Notes under the pieces: model-generated
What the model saw: only the letters and a program-made list of their open reading frames with translations
What the model was told of the DNA's origin: nothing
The model's database searches: none
DNA from: Umbilicaria muhlenbergii
Lineage: Eukaryota; Ascomycota; Lecanoromycetes; Umbilicariales; Umbilicariaceae
DNA length: 64,000 nucleotides
Reading direction: 5' to 3'
Assembly (NCBI GenBank): GCA_000611775.1
Contig: KK106982.1
Span: 4,658,996 to 4,722,995 of the forward strand
In this document: positions 37,442-48,272 of the stretch, one piece after another
Layout of the letters: each line of letters starts with the position of its first letter
How positions within the stretch are numbered: position 1 is the first letter of the stretch
Program-made: the position numbers and the translations under genes

Positions 37442-37870
37442 CTGAATAAAACTTCACATGTGAAACAGCATGTGATGCAGCTCAGTAAAGCTGTTATTAA
37501 AGTAATTGCAGACTGTATTGTACTTGAACATCAAACAAAAGCCCTCATAAAGGTCAACATACAAAAGGAAAAGTGACAGACTTAATTAAAAAAAGCATAT
37601 ACAAAGCTAAAAAGAATATTAATAAAGGAGGAGGCTGAGAAGCTACAAAAAACTGAAGAGAAGAAGAAGCAGACTCAATTAATTAATTAATTAATAAGTT
37701 AAGAAGAACTTAACAGAGCAGAGGAAAGTGCTGAAAAAGATAAAATAACTAAAAGCACAGATTAAAAAGTTGAAACAGCTGCAGAATAAAAAGAAGAAGC
37801 AGGCAGTAAAGACTGTAACTATTATAATAAAAGCAGTCTTAAAGATTCTGAAATTCATAAATCCTACAAC
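37442..37870 (+). pseudogene. pogo/Fot1-type transposase, 3' portion (P1)
   Basis: It continues the 16054-17048 frame. Past the second CTGAA the codons read KTSHVKQHVMQLSKAVIKVI, then a long Lys/Glu-rich coiled-coil-like tail typical of pogo transposase C-termini. Several TGA and TAA stops. The end of the element and its TIR are not resolved. Confidence 0.75.
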
Positions 37871-38013
37871 TTTATTATAAATTACAATGCAGAGTTTTAA
37901 AGCTGTTTATTTAAATTGAAATCTGCAGTTCAATTGATGAAATTCTGATTTTCTATTAATGTTTATGTGTATTCATGTTTTCCTGCAGAGGAGATGCAGT
38001 GTTGCTTATTTCT
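37871..38013. other. Spacer between P1 tail and PB1
   Basis: No feature recognised. It probably belongs to the 3' end of the P1 transposon. Confidence 0.35.
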
Positions 38014-38499
38014 TCAACTGTTAATGCAACAGTCATGACTCATGCACCTGTTACTGTACATGAATAAGTTAACTTTTATACAGGTGCTTAGTCAAGTCTA
38101 CTTCTTAAATCAATAATAGACTAGATGAAAAGCAGTCATGAACATTAAAATAATTCACATATTATGAATGTAATGTTTTTCAATAAGATGATTCTTGATA
38201 ATATGCACTTCTCTGACACTTTTTACATCCTCATAAAGTTTGAGAACCTCACTGTCACTGCTGCTTAACAACATTATTTTTAATTTCATTCAGCAGTTTT
38301 CATTTTTGCTTCCTTAAAGGCCTGTCTTTATTCACATGACAAATCTGACAGTATGTTCACTTTGACAGCAGAACTCAGTCATATTTTAACTCTGTAAAGC
38401 TTTTACTCTTCTGCTCTGTGACTGTCATTTTTATAACTTTTTTTCAGCCTGTTCCTGCTGAATTTTGAAGCAATGTTAGAGTGATTTGATGTTGAAACT

Positions 38500-39385
38500 T
38501 CACATGACTCAATTTTGAGGCCGGGTATTACAATTTTCATAGAATGTAAGCATTGAGGATGAAGGCATTTAAAAGAAACTTAAATAAAAATCATCAGTAA
38601 TAAAAGAAGTGAGTTTCTGAACTGTAATAAACTCTGTCTTGAGCATTGTCATCAGAACCCCTCATGTGCTTATTGTAATATCATACAGCAATAGATAATG
38701 AAAGTCTTCATTTAATATATGACTGAGAATGAGCATAGATTGATGATAAATCACAGGCAGATTTATCAACCTTAATAATGCTGACTTCAGAGGAAATTTC
38801 ATGACATTTAATTTTTGAAATTATGTCATACACTTTTAAATCACTGAGAGTGTGAATCATAATTATTAACTGAACAGTATTGTTGTCTTGTCAGATCAAA
38901 TAAAGCACATTTTTAATTATAAAATAAATCTTTCTTCCTCAGTCATTCTTCTTTGTCAAAACCTCTCAAAAAGTTAATAATGCAGGTGAAAATTTAAATT
39001 CAGCTTTAATAATCTCACAAGCCTCAATTCTTAACTCTTTTAAGATGTTATAAAGCTTGACATTGATAAAGAAATTGTTCATATAAATCACATGACTGTA
39101 AGATTTAAGAAGAGACTTTGTTAACTGTAAAACAACTGAAAAAGAATCTGATAATCTTTTTATTCATTTTAATAAATTGATCTTAAACACCTTAAATGTG
39201 AATAAAAAGTTATAAAGATAATTTTTAATACATAAAGAGTAAATCTTAAAGTCATGATTAATCATCTTTGTACTCATATTCATAGAATATTTAGATCAGC
39301 CTTTAAACAGTATTAATTATTCATTCACAGAGACATCTCTTCCTGATATCAGAAGTTATCAGCTTGCAATCACAAAATCTGAATA
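38500..39385 (-). pseudogene. piggyBac-like transposase, catalytic part (PB1)
   Basis: The reverse complement of PB2 54900-55790. It carries the same degraded DDE_Tnp_1_7 segment: SYNHVIYMNNFFINVKLYN (the Asp of the second catalytic motif now Asn) and a QDNNTVQLMTT-like segment. Inactive. Confidence 0.75.
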
Positions 39386-39390
39386 CAATG

Positions 39391-39595
39391 TGTTGAGGAT
39401 CAATGAGCATGATCATTAATGTGTGAAAAGTCTGCTTGTTCTAGAAAGGCTGAAGTCAGTTATTTATACTCATTAATTAATGCCATACTAATACTAGTGC
39501 TAACGTCATGACTAGAAAGGCTGAAGCCAGCTATTTATACTCATTAACTAATGTCATGCTAATACTATTGCTAAAGTCATGATAAGATCATGACA
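39391..39595 (-). repeat. LTR of element F (3')
   Basis: 205 bp, aligned without gaps to 47270-47474. All differences I see are transitions. Confidence 0.9.
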
Positions 39596-40319
39596 AATCT
39601 TCTGCATCAGCAATACTCCACGTCCTCATGAAGTGTAGAACTTTCATAGAGTGAATCAGTCTCTTCAGTATGTGACATGACCACTCAGGACACTGCAGCA
39701 ATCATGTTATAATTTAATCATGAAGGTGTAGTTCAGGATTATGCAGATTAACCTTAAGTTAAAACTTAACACAATCTGAAGATCTCAGTTGACTGAACAT
39801 CAGAGAAGAAAAATGATTAAAAGAGAGAGAATGAGAGTCTGTCTGAACTGATATAATGATCAGAATAAAAGTGCTGATGCTTATTTCATATTATTTCCCT
39901 TTTTGAACTTTAAACCTTGAGAAAAGTTTTAAGATTCTTAATAATAACTTTTAAGTCATCTTCTTTTCTTCTTACCTCATTGACTCTGATTGAATCATGC
40001 TTTATTCAGTGTGAATGAACTTAATGAGGTTGTCACCTGTGATTATGCTTCACTGTCATCAATAAGAACCTGCTTAATGCTGTCATGCATTCTTGCTGAC
40101 CTCTTCACATCTTCAGCCCTTTGCTGCTTAGTGTTATGAGTTGATGAAGGTTCATCCATTTTCAGCTGACTTGTACTTAGAGGTGATGAACATGATTTAC
40201 ATTCTTACTCATTAACAGCATCTTCTGAAGGTTTGTCTCCTGTGAAATTGTCTCCCTGGTTTAACCTTCAGCTCTTATTGGCTGCTATCTTTGCCAGATG
40301 AGATTTAAGGCTACTTACA

Positions 40320-40756
40320 GCACTTTCATTGCCCTGATGCTTTTCAAAGTTGAGAATTATCTCTAGGCAGCTGTTCAGTAGGTCTTCACTGTATCACTCA
40401 TCATGTTGTGAATCATAGTCTTTTCAGCAGATGAGATACTCAGTCATGATCTTTCCTCTTTCATATTAGCGTCACTGACTTCTTAAGACTTTTTTCACCT
40501 CATATGATTGTCATTCACCTGGTTCTTTCATGACTGATGAGAGGTTCATAAGTTAAGAGTGATTGTATGAGTCCTTCACTGAGTCTGAGCAGGGTTCAAG
40601 ATGAGTGACAGAGATGACTGAGTGTATATGCATTATGTGAGGCAATTTTAATTTATACATCAGTGACTCAACTTTCTTGATCACCTTAAAAGGGCCTGTC
40701 TGCTGATTTGATAACTTGAGATTTTGCAATCCTGACAAGTTGTAGCCGTGGTGCAA
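40320..40756 (-). pseudogene. Integrase C-terminus and chromodomain of element F
   Basis: Integrase C-terminal segment with NLKLSNQQTGPFKVIKKVES and SVISVTHLEP (the conserved GPFxVxxxxG...HPVxHVxxLxP pattern), then after a gap a chromodomain-like KIMTEYLICxKDYDSQHDE, where x is a TGA at the conserved Trp. The chromodomain would direct integration to methylated-histone chromatin in related elements. Confidence 0.75.
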
Positions 40757-42599
40757 TCATAAATATATCAAGTCATCTTTCTTCAGGTCAAGCTTCTTGT
40801 GTTTATTGTTATATTATTATTTTACTCATGTTTTCATGAACACCTGTGAGTCCTGAGCTTGCCTCTGATGAAGATCTCTGAATTCTGTTAAGTTAATAAT
40901 CTGTGAATGCAAGCTGATTCTACTGATTAATGATAATGACTTCTTTACCTTGAAATCATACATTATCTCTGTAGGTGATTTCTCTGTAAAGATGTTCATA
41001 AAGTTGTTCAATGTGACCTGAAGCAGGATTATGCATTTTAATCATGATGCATTCAGGTTCTCAGTGACATGATATCATAAGATAATTTTCACTGTTTAAT
41101 TTGTGCATTCTGACGCTCCGTCCGTCTGTGAATGTCATGCCGTGAATAGTAGTAACTTAACTTCTAGGTGTGTGAACAAGCCTGATTATAAATCTGAAAG
41201 GAATTTTGAGTCCCGGTCTGACAATATTTGATGTGACATACCTCAGTCAGCTGCCTGTAGAGCACTCAAGAGCGCAATTGCTTAATTCTTAACAATGTAT
41301 GTATTCTTCTCTGAGATCATGAGGATCCTCTTCAAATACTTGTTTGTCATGTTCAAGAAGGTGTTCATGATCTGATCATGATAAGTTGCTTCTGATAACG
41401 CAATTATAAAGTTCATAGTTATCATATTGAATGAGATGAGTGCAGAATGTATGAGATTGAGTTCATCATACAACTTATGCCTCTTTGTTTGATTTAGCTG
41501 ACAGGCTGAGCAGTGCTTAATGTATTCTCAGAATCACTTCATCACATTTTAATCAAAGTACATAAATGTCATAAGCCTGTCAAAGGCGCAGTGAAAACCT
41601 TGATGATTTGAAGAGTCATGACTTATTTTAAATACATTCTTCTTCAGCACTCTTGAAACCACAAGCTGTTCCCTTTCATCATGATTGATGAGATAGATTA
41701 AGTCATTTCATAAGAAGAAATCTGAAAAGGCTGTGATAAAACCTTATTCATTTTTAAGTAGTTCCTCTCAAATCTTTAATCAGTGATCATCTTTCATGTA
41801 TGCCTGCTTTAAATGGTCCTTAAGGTTGTCAGTCATTTCAATTAAAGTGACATTAAACACTCCTTGATCTTCTTGTCTCTTCAGCATGAAGAGAATCTCA
41901 ATCATCTTCATCAGCATTACTTCAACCTCAGTCAGATTATTCAAGATGTTTAATTTTTAATTGATCATGAGTTGTAGCACTGATAGTCTTGATAAAGCAT
42001 TCAGGATGAGGTGATGTTTCTCTGACTTGTATTGAATGTTGATGTTGAATTAAGTGAGATATTGGCTTGCTCATATGAGGTGATTGTTCAATTTGTTGAT
42101 GTTTAAGCTTGAAAGGCTCATCTGCCTTGCTATAAACATCATCATGAAGTGATCAGTATAAATTATTACTGATTTTGTCATGAAATTCATTAGGTGATGA
42201 AGCTTCTTGATTACTCACACAAGGCTCATCATTTCTAGTTCTGTTGATCAGTAATGACTTTCAGTGGTTGATAGTAGCTTGCTTAAAAACATTATAAATT
42301 AAATATCTGTCTTTTAAATGTCAGTCACCCTTGATGGATTCAGGTCACTCTTGACATGATAAATAATCACACTCACACCTCTCTTTGATGAATTCAGGTT
42401 GATGTATAGCTGTCACTGAGAGTTGAAATGATGAAGAAAATCACTCTTGCTCAGAATTACCTGTAGATAATTAAATGTCATCCTCTTCTTCTTCATTAAT
42501 TCAATCAGCTTTATTGATCATGCTGTGCATTTTCACTTCATCCTTGACTTCATGAGATCTTTCAGCATTTCAGTCTTACATGCCTGTAGTGACTCTGTT

Positions 42600-43650
42600 A
42601 TCTGAGTATAATAAAGTACATAGTCCTGCATTCACTTGATTAAATCAAGGTAGTGCTTCAGATCCTGAAGAGTTATAAGAAAGATAAGCTGATTAATCAC
42701 TTGAATCTTTTCTGCAGCTGTGATTATTTTAAATGAGTTCACTTTCTGCCTGAGGAGGGTGATAAAGGGAAAGCTAAGAAACATCTTAATTGATATCAAG
42801 ATTATATCAAGGCTCATAAGCAATTTAAAGATGATGTTAAGATGCTGTAAGTGCTCCTTCAACATTTTTAAGAAAATGACAATATTATTAATGTACACTC
42901 ATACGTAGCCGTGGTGTGACCGCAGAATTTGATCAATTTAATGTTAAACATAGAGTGGTGAGTTTCTAAATCTCATAACAGTCACTTTGAAATTTTCTAA
43001 GCCTCAATGAGTGATGACTGTAAGCTTGTGATGATCTTTGTGAGCTATCAGTCACTGATAAAAGAAAGTAACTCTGTTCATAATGAATATAAATGAATAA
43101 CTCTTTACTGCTGCAATGATATCTGACTGTCATGATAAGAGATAATTGTTTGACATTATTATCTTGTTTAACCTCTGTATATTGATCACAACCTGTGCTT
43201 TACACATGATTGAATTATCTTCCTTAGTAATGATTCTCCATACCACAAAAACGGGGTAGGTGAAAGGAGTGAGTTCATTAAAAAACTTCATTCAACCCTG
43301 CTGATGAAGCTTGTTAAATGCTTTGTTTATCTCATCATGATCTTTCTCTGTCATCAAATATATCTTTGCAGCGACCTTAGTAGGGTCTCAGCCGTTGATT
43401 AAAAGAATTATCATTCATTCAGATTCTGAAATTTTAATCATGCGCCCTTTATCAGCTCATAAGTCAGGGTAGTGATTAATAATCTTTAAGTAAAGATCTG
43501 ATACCTCTTTATTGCTGTACATGATTATACTGTTCAGCAGGATGATCTCAAGTGATGTTGATATAAATGATATGATCAGGAATACAACAGTCTTTCTTAT
43601 GCTTAAAGTCTTTAACATTTCAAAACTGCTGAGATTTCCTGTGAAGACAG
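42600..43650 (-). pseudogene. Reverse transcriptase of element F
   Basis: It includes MYINNIVIFLKMLKEHLQHL (active site with both Asp now Asn) and TAAEKIQVINQLIFLITLQD, the RT thumb/connection pattern of gypsy elements. TGA stops lie elsewhere. Confidence 0.78.
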
Positions 43651-45099
43651 CTTCAGTGATGCTGAATAGTAAAACTGTCATCATCAAGGCTTTACAGATT
43701 CAGGATCCTCAGTGAATTTTGATAAAAGCTTTATCAGTGAGTTCATGTGTTTTTAATTCTATCAGGTAACAATCTTCCTTCAGACATTTTACAATATACC
43801 TTAAGTGCACATGATACTTCAGTGTAATTAACTCATCACTGTCATTTCTTACCTGTACAAATGTCATACTGTTATTCACTATGAGAGCATAAATTGCTCC
43901 GTCCCCTTTCATGAGATGTTGAGTTGCATTATGATATTCAGGTTAAAACATCAAGGTCTGATCTGATAATTCTGTGATTTCACAGAGGTAGATCAGGATC
44001 TTTGCAAGTGTATGTGATTTAATAATCATCTTTCACTTTGTCTGAATGTTTCATCAGACTGATTGAGTGAGTTTAGTGATAATGTTTATCAGTATGATCA
44101 GGGTCTTACAGTTATTCATTATCATTTTACTGCTGATGAACAGAAGGTTGATCTTTTCAGAGCTCAGAATATTAATACTTATCAGAAGCTTTACTTTTAA
44201 GTTATTAATTATTTAAACTTTTCTTTTAATATGAGCAGTTGCTTCCTTTTCTTCTAGAAGATCAGTGATTCAGAGGTTTAAGACAGCAAATTCATTCATA
44301 ATCTCAGATTCAATGATGCTGTTAACACTGACTGACTTAAATTACTGAATGCAGGCTGCAGGTATCACCTGCTTGAGGAACTTTTTATTGATTAAGATCA
44401 CTGAACACCTTGTATTAAAACAGACATTGTGAGCATCTTCATCATGATCAAACTGTACCTCAGTGGTGGCGTAGTGTCAACTGTGAAACTCATATTCAGG
44501 TTAATGATCTTGAGCTGCATCTGATTTTATTATGTCTTTCATGAAGATCTCATCTGCCTGAGTATTCTCTCTTAATGTTGAGTTTGCAGCAGCATGATTG
44601 ATGTGACACTGATGTTGTTCAAAGCATGATTTCATTTTGTTTTCAGTGACAAATTGTGTGTTCACTTTCTCATGATCCTCAGGATACTTTTTATCATCAT
44701 AAAAGATAAATGACTTATTGTCATAAACTCTCTGATAAGTGTTTAATTATGAGAAAGGATTCACGCCTTGTTCTTGTGATATATAATGATTTGATGAGAT
44801 CATGTTGTAGGCTTTTAATGAAATCTCATGAGAGTCATAATCATTTTCAACCTCATAATAGGCTTCATTCTGATTCTCAGCATACATGACTTCTTCATAA
44901 ACATCTCTGTTATACACAATCTGCTGACTTTCTGAGAGAGGTCTGTCATCAAATGAATGCTTGTTATAATTTGACTTATTGTACAGCTGTTGATATTGTT
45001 GCCTGTAAAAGTTGAATGCATAATGATTGAGAGGTCCTGCTGTGATGAGACTGTTGTACTGACGGCTGTTTAGTAATGCGTAGGTTGAACTTGAGACGT

Positions 45100-46271
45100 T
45101 GAGAACTGAGGATACAATAGGAGTGTTGACAGTGAGTGTTAATAAAACTGCTTAAAGCTGCTGCAGCTGATTTTTGTAAGCATTGTTTCTTGTATTCTGC
45201 AGATAAGTGCTTCCTTTGAAATTATTATGCTGATAATTCCTCTTCATTAATTCTCTTTCAGCTTCAAGATTATACTCTTGTGTATAACTCATGCCCTGAT
45301 TAAACCCCTGATCATACCCGTGTTGTTGATTGTTGAAATCATACAATTGAGTAAACTGTCTTAACATCTGATGAGGTGTAATGTGCTGATACATATAAGA
45401 GTTCTGATACTGACCTGAATTTCAGTTATCTCATGAATTAAGTTTATCACTGCACTCCTGATCCTGTCTTTCCTTTTAAGTGTAATGATTAAATCAGTTA
45501 ACTTTCTTCTTGTTGAGGAGATCAATGAATTCCTGAATTAATGTTTTTTCCTTCAACTCATCAATTCTGAAATGTTGTAGATCATTATTAATATCATGAA
45601 AAGCATGAAGCACCTGAGTGAACTCTATATCACCTTGACTGCATCCCTTGACAGCAGTGATAATGATGATTACATACTTAAAAGATTCCTGATGAGATCA
45701 TGCATCTTGAACTGTGTATTTCATGGCTTGAAGTTTACTTAAAACTACACTCAGAGCCTTCTGAAATCATTTCTTCAAGACTTTAACTCATTCCTTCACT
45801 TTATTGTTGTCAGCCATTATACTGACTCAGGTGACATGAGAAAGTTGATTAATTCATCAGTTTTAAGCTTTTTTCTTAAGGCAAAGGTCAAGGTTCTGTC
45901 TCAAGACTGAGGCATCTCTGATCAATGCTGCAACTTTAACTCTGATTATGAAGAAGTGAATGTTGCAGTAGTATCACTTTTTTCTTTCATTAACAACATC
46001 TTCAGTGTTGTAGCTGTCTGAGATGTTAAGTCAGAAGATCTTTATGTTGTGAGACTTTCATGAGGTTGCTCATAAATCATTATTATTATCATCAAATTCT
46101 GAAGGACCTTGCTTCACAGAAGAGCTGAGTGCTTCAGATGAATCTTACTGAACAAGCATATTTTAAATCATTTCAATCATCATGATTTGTATCTGAGCAA
46201 GTGCTGTATTGAATAAGTCTTTCTCATGAAGATCTTCATTATCATCTCTTTGTTCTGAGCCTGACGTCATG
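45100..46271 (-). pseudogene. gag of element F
   Basis: The frame starts at ATG 46271-46269 and keeps long readable stretches with few stops. The later part (45394-45152) is rich in Gln, Asn and Tyr (FNNQQHGYDQGFNQGMSYTQ), as in low-complexity Gag tails. No zinc knuckle is placed with confidence. Confidence 0.55.
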
Positions 46272-47269
46272 TTCCTGATTTAATCAGGGTATGAATCTTT
46301 AGTCAGTGATTTATATAACTGCTGAAATGATAGGTACCTCAGGAGGTTGACATTTATATGATATGAAGAGGTTTAAAATCATCTTATGAACTCATCAACA
46401 GATGTCTCTGATTTTTTAAAAATTCAATGTAGTGACTTCTTCAGTGATTTGAGATTTTCAGATCATGGTTTGCTTTTTGATCTTGATCAGGCTGAGTTTA
46501 ATGCAGAGTTCAATCATGACTGTAAGCTGATTGTGAAGGTTTTTAAGGATGAAAGAATTATGTTGAGAGGGTAAGCTCCTGATATCTGAGCAGGTGTTGC
46601 TGATTTTAAAGAGAATGTTTTAATTATGAACTTCACAGTAGATTGTTCTCTTTGAAGGTGATTTATTTCTGCTGCTTCTCTTTGAAATTCAGAGCTGACT
46701 CATATCTCTCTGATTTGATCACAGAAGACTTTCATAATCTTGTTAAGCTTTAACTTATTAATAACTCAACTTGATGAGTATCATAATAATTTAATGTTTA
46801 TTAACTTTTTTCATCAATGTTTCTGTATGTCTTCTGATGATGATGATTATCCTCATACAGGATTTAGGTCCTTATTTTGATTGATGATGTGACTTATCAT
46901 GTCAATGAGCTCATCATTAAACACTAAGGAGTATCAGTGACCTGTTGCAACAAAGACTTTCAGCTGATACACAAGGTCAACAATGTGATCTGATACCTGA
47001 GGCAGTGACTCTGAATCAACTTGATTATTCAGCTTGACTGACTGCAGTTCTACTGCAGAGATAAAGCAACTTAATGACTGACCTGAGGTGAATTACCTGT
47101 CAAGGGAAGGACTTCAGATTTGATGTTTATAAAGATGATGAGTTTCCTGTGAGGTGCACTCAGTGAGTCTAGTGAATATATAGATATAATGAAGACGTTT
47201 GAAACAGTTAAACTGAAATCAAATACTCATTATTATCACAGGATACACCCTGATGGTGTTGTTATTATT

Positions 47270-47474
47270 TGTTAAAAGTCAATGAGCATGATCATTGATG
47301 TGTGAAAAGTCTGCTTGTTTTAAAAAGGCTGAAGTCAGCTATCTATACTCACTAACTAGTGTCATACTAATACTAGTGCTAACATCATGGCTAAAAAGGC
47401 TGAAGCCAGCTATTTATACTCATTAACTAATGTCATGCTAATATTATTGCTAAAGTCATGGTAAGACCGTGACA
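47270..47474 (-). repeat. LTR of element F (5')
   Basis: 205 bp, the partner of 39391-39595. CAATG follows. Confidence 0.9.
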
Positions 47475-47479
47475 CAATG

Positions 47480-48052
47480 ACTTCAATTTAATGTATCATT
47501 ATGAGCTGAAGGAGTTCAGATCTGTAGCAGAGTTTAAACTCTTTAAAAATCACTTAATTTGCTTGCAGTGCTGAACTAATATTGTGTTCAATATTAAAGA
47601 TGAAATAATTTTATTTATGACAGTATTTTAATAATTTGAAGTTGTCAGAAGCCTGCACTCTCATTGATATAATAATGTTTCAAGAAAAACTTTAATCTTT
47701 AATTTAATTATCTCATGTTATGATCTTCTCTCTGTTTCCTCTTTCATGCCTTTTTGTTGAGTATTGAGGTTTGTATATTGAGCAAACAACTCAAAGTGAG
47801 CAGATGTAATGAACAGGTTAAAAAAGATCTTTAAAGTCTCAGTTTCAGCTGATATTATCACTTGTGAAGGCTGTTGTGAAATATTTAAAAGCTTATATTC
47901 AGAGGAGCAAGATGAAACATTATTAAGCAGCTCTGTAATGAGCTGTTTTCATGTTAACTGAGACTTGACAACAGGTAAAAAAGTATTAAAAACACTCTGA
48001 ACTTCTTCTTCATTAACATGCATTAAATTGATATCATATACATTTAATTGCA
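47480..48052 (-). pseudogene. piggyBac-like transposase, N-terminal part (PB1)
   Basis: The reverse complement of PB2 about 54290-54890. It encodes traces such as the LFTQYTNLNAQQKGMKEGT-like segment also readable in PB2 and adjoins the catalytic part once F is removed. Degraded. Confidence 0.65.
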
Positions 48053-48224
48053 CTTAAAAAACAGCATGAAGAGACAGTTTCATCAATTAATCATAATAAT
48101 AAATAAAGTGAAAATTAATGTTCCTCACCCCCCCCCCTCTTAAAAAACAGCATGAAGAGACAGTTTCATCAATTAATCATAATAATAAATAAAGTGAAAA
48201 TTAATGTTCCTCACCCCCCCCCCT
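48053..48224. repeat. Exact tandem duplication, 2 x 86 bp with C10 run
   Basis: 48053-48138 and 48139-48224 are identical by eye, including a run of ten C. In PB2 the same place has one unit with a shorter G run. Either a very recent slip or an assembly artefact at the homopolymer. Confidence 0.85.
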
Positions 48225-48272
48225 CTTATTTAATGTGAATGCATGAGTCATGACTGCTGCACTGACAGTCAA

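Larger units (their letters stand above)
39391..47474 (-). mobile_element. Ty3/gypsy retrotransposon F, complete LTR to LTR, nested in PB1
   Basis: Two direct 205-bp LTRs (39391-39595, 47270-47474) starting TGTT and ending TGACA, flanked by a perfect CAATG duplication (39386-39390, 47475-47479). On the - strand from the right: gag start near 46271 (MTSGSEQRDDNEDLHEKDLF), a Gln/Asn/Tyr-rich region (45394-45152), protease region (about 44000-43700), RT (about 43600-42630, active-site YxDD now YINN near 42890), RNase H (about 42550-41900), integrase (about 41600-40800), integrase C-terminus (40756-40553) and chromodomain (about 40460-40320). More CpG survives here than in neighbours (e.g. near 41110 and 42905), suggesting a younger copy. 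About 0.7 kb separates the chromodomain from the 3' LTR, with no extra gene seen. Confidence 0.9.
38018..48268 (-). mobile_element. piggyBac-like DNA transposon PB1, split by gypsy element F
   Basis: Terminal inverted repeats of about 29 bp: 38018-38046 (starting CTGTTAATGCAACAG) against the reverse complement of 48240-48268 (CTGTCAGTGCAGCAG), differing at three positions by my reading. TCAA flanks both sides (38014-38017, 48269-48272). Element F with its CAATG duplication accounts for 39391-47479; about 2.2 kb remain, usual for this class. Transposase relics lie on the - strand at 48052-47480 and 39385-38500, continuous with each other when compared with PB2. Confidence 0.8.

Noticed and set aside
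17049-37444. Two copies of a 454-bp hAT-like MITE with TSD AATAAAAC
   Set aside because: The apparent 8-bp duplication at one copy is chance overlap; both copies together bracket a gypsy element and share the 5-bp TSD CTGAA, and the pogo frame rejoins across them.
42720-42908. Plus-strand frame antisense to F reverse transcriptase
   Set aside because: Complement of the RT segment 42898-42632; shadow.
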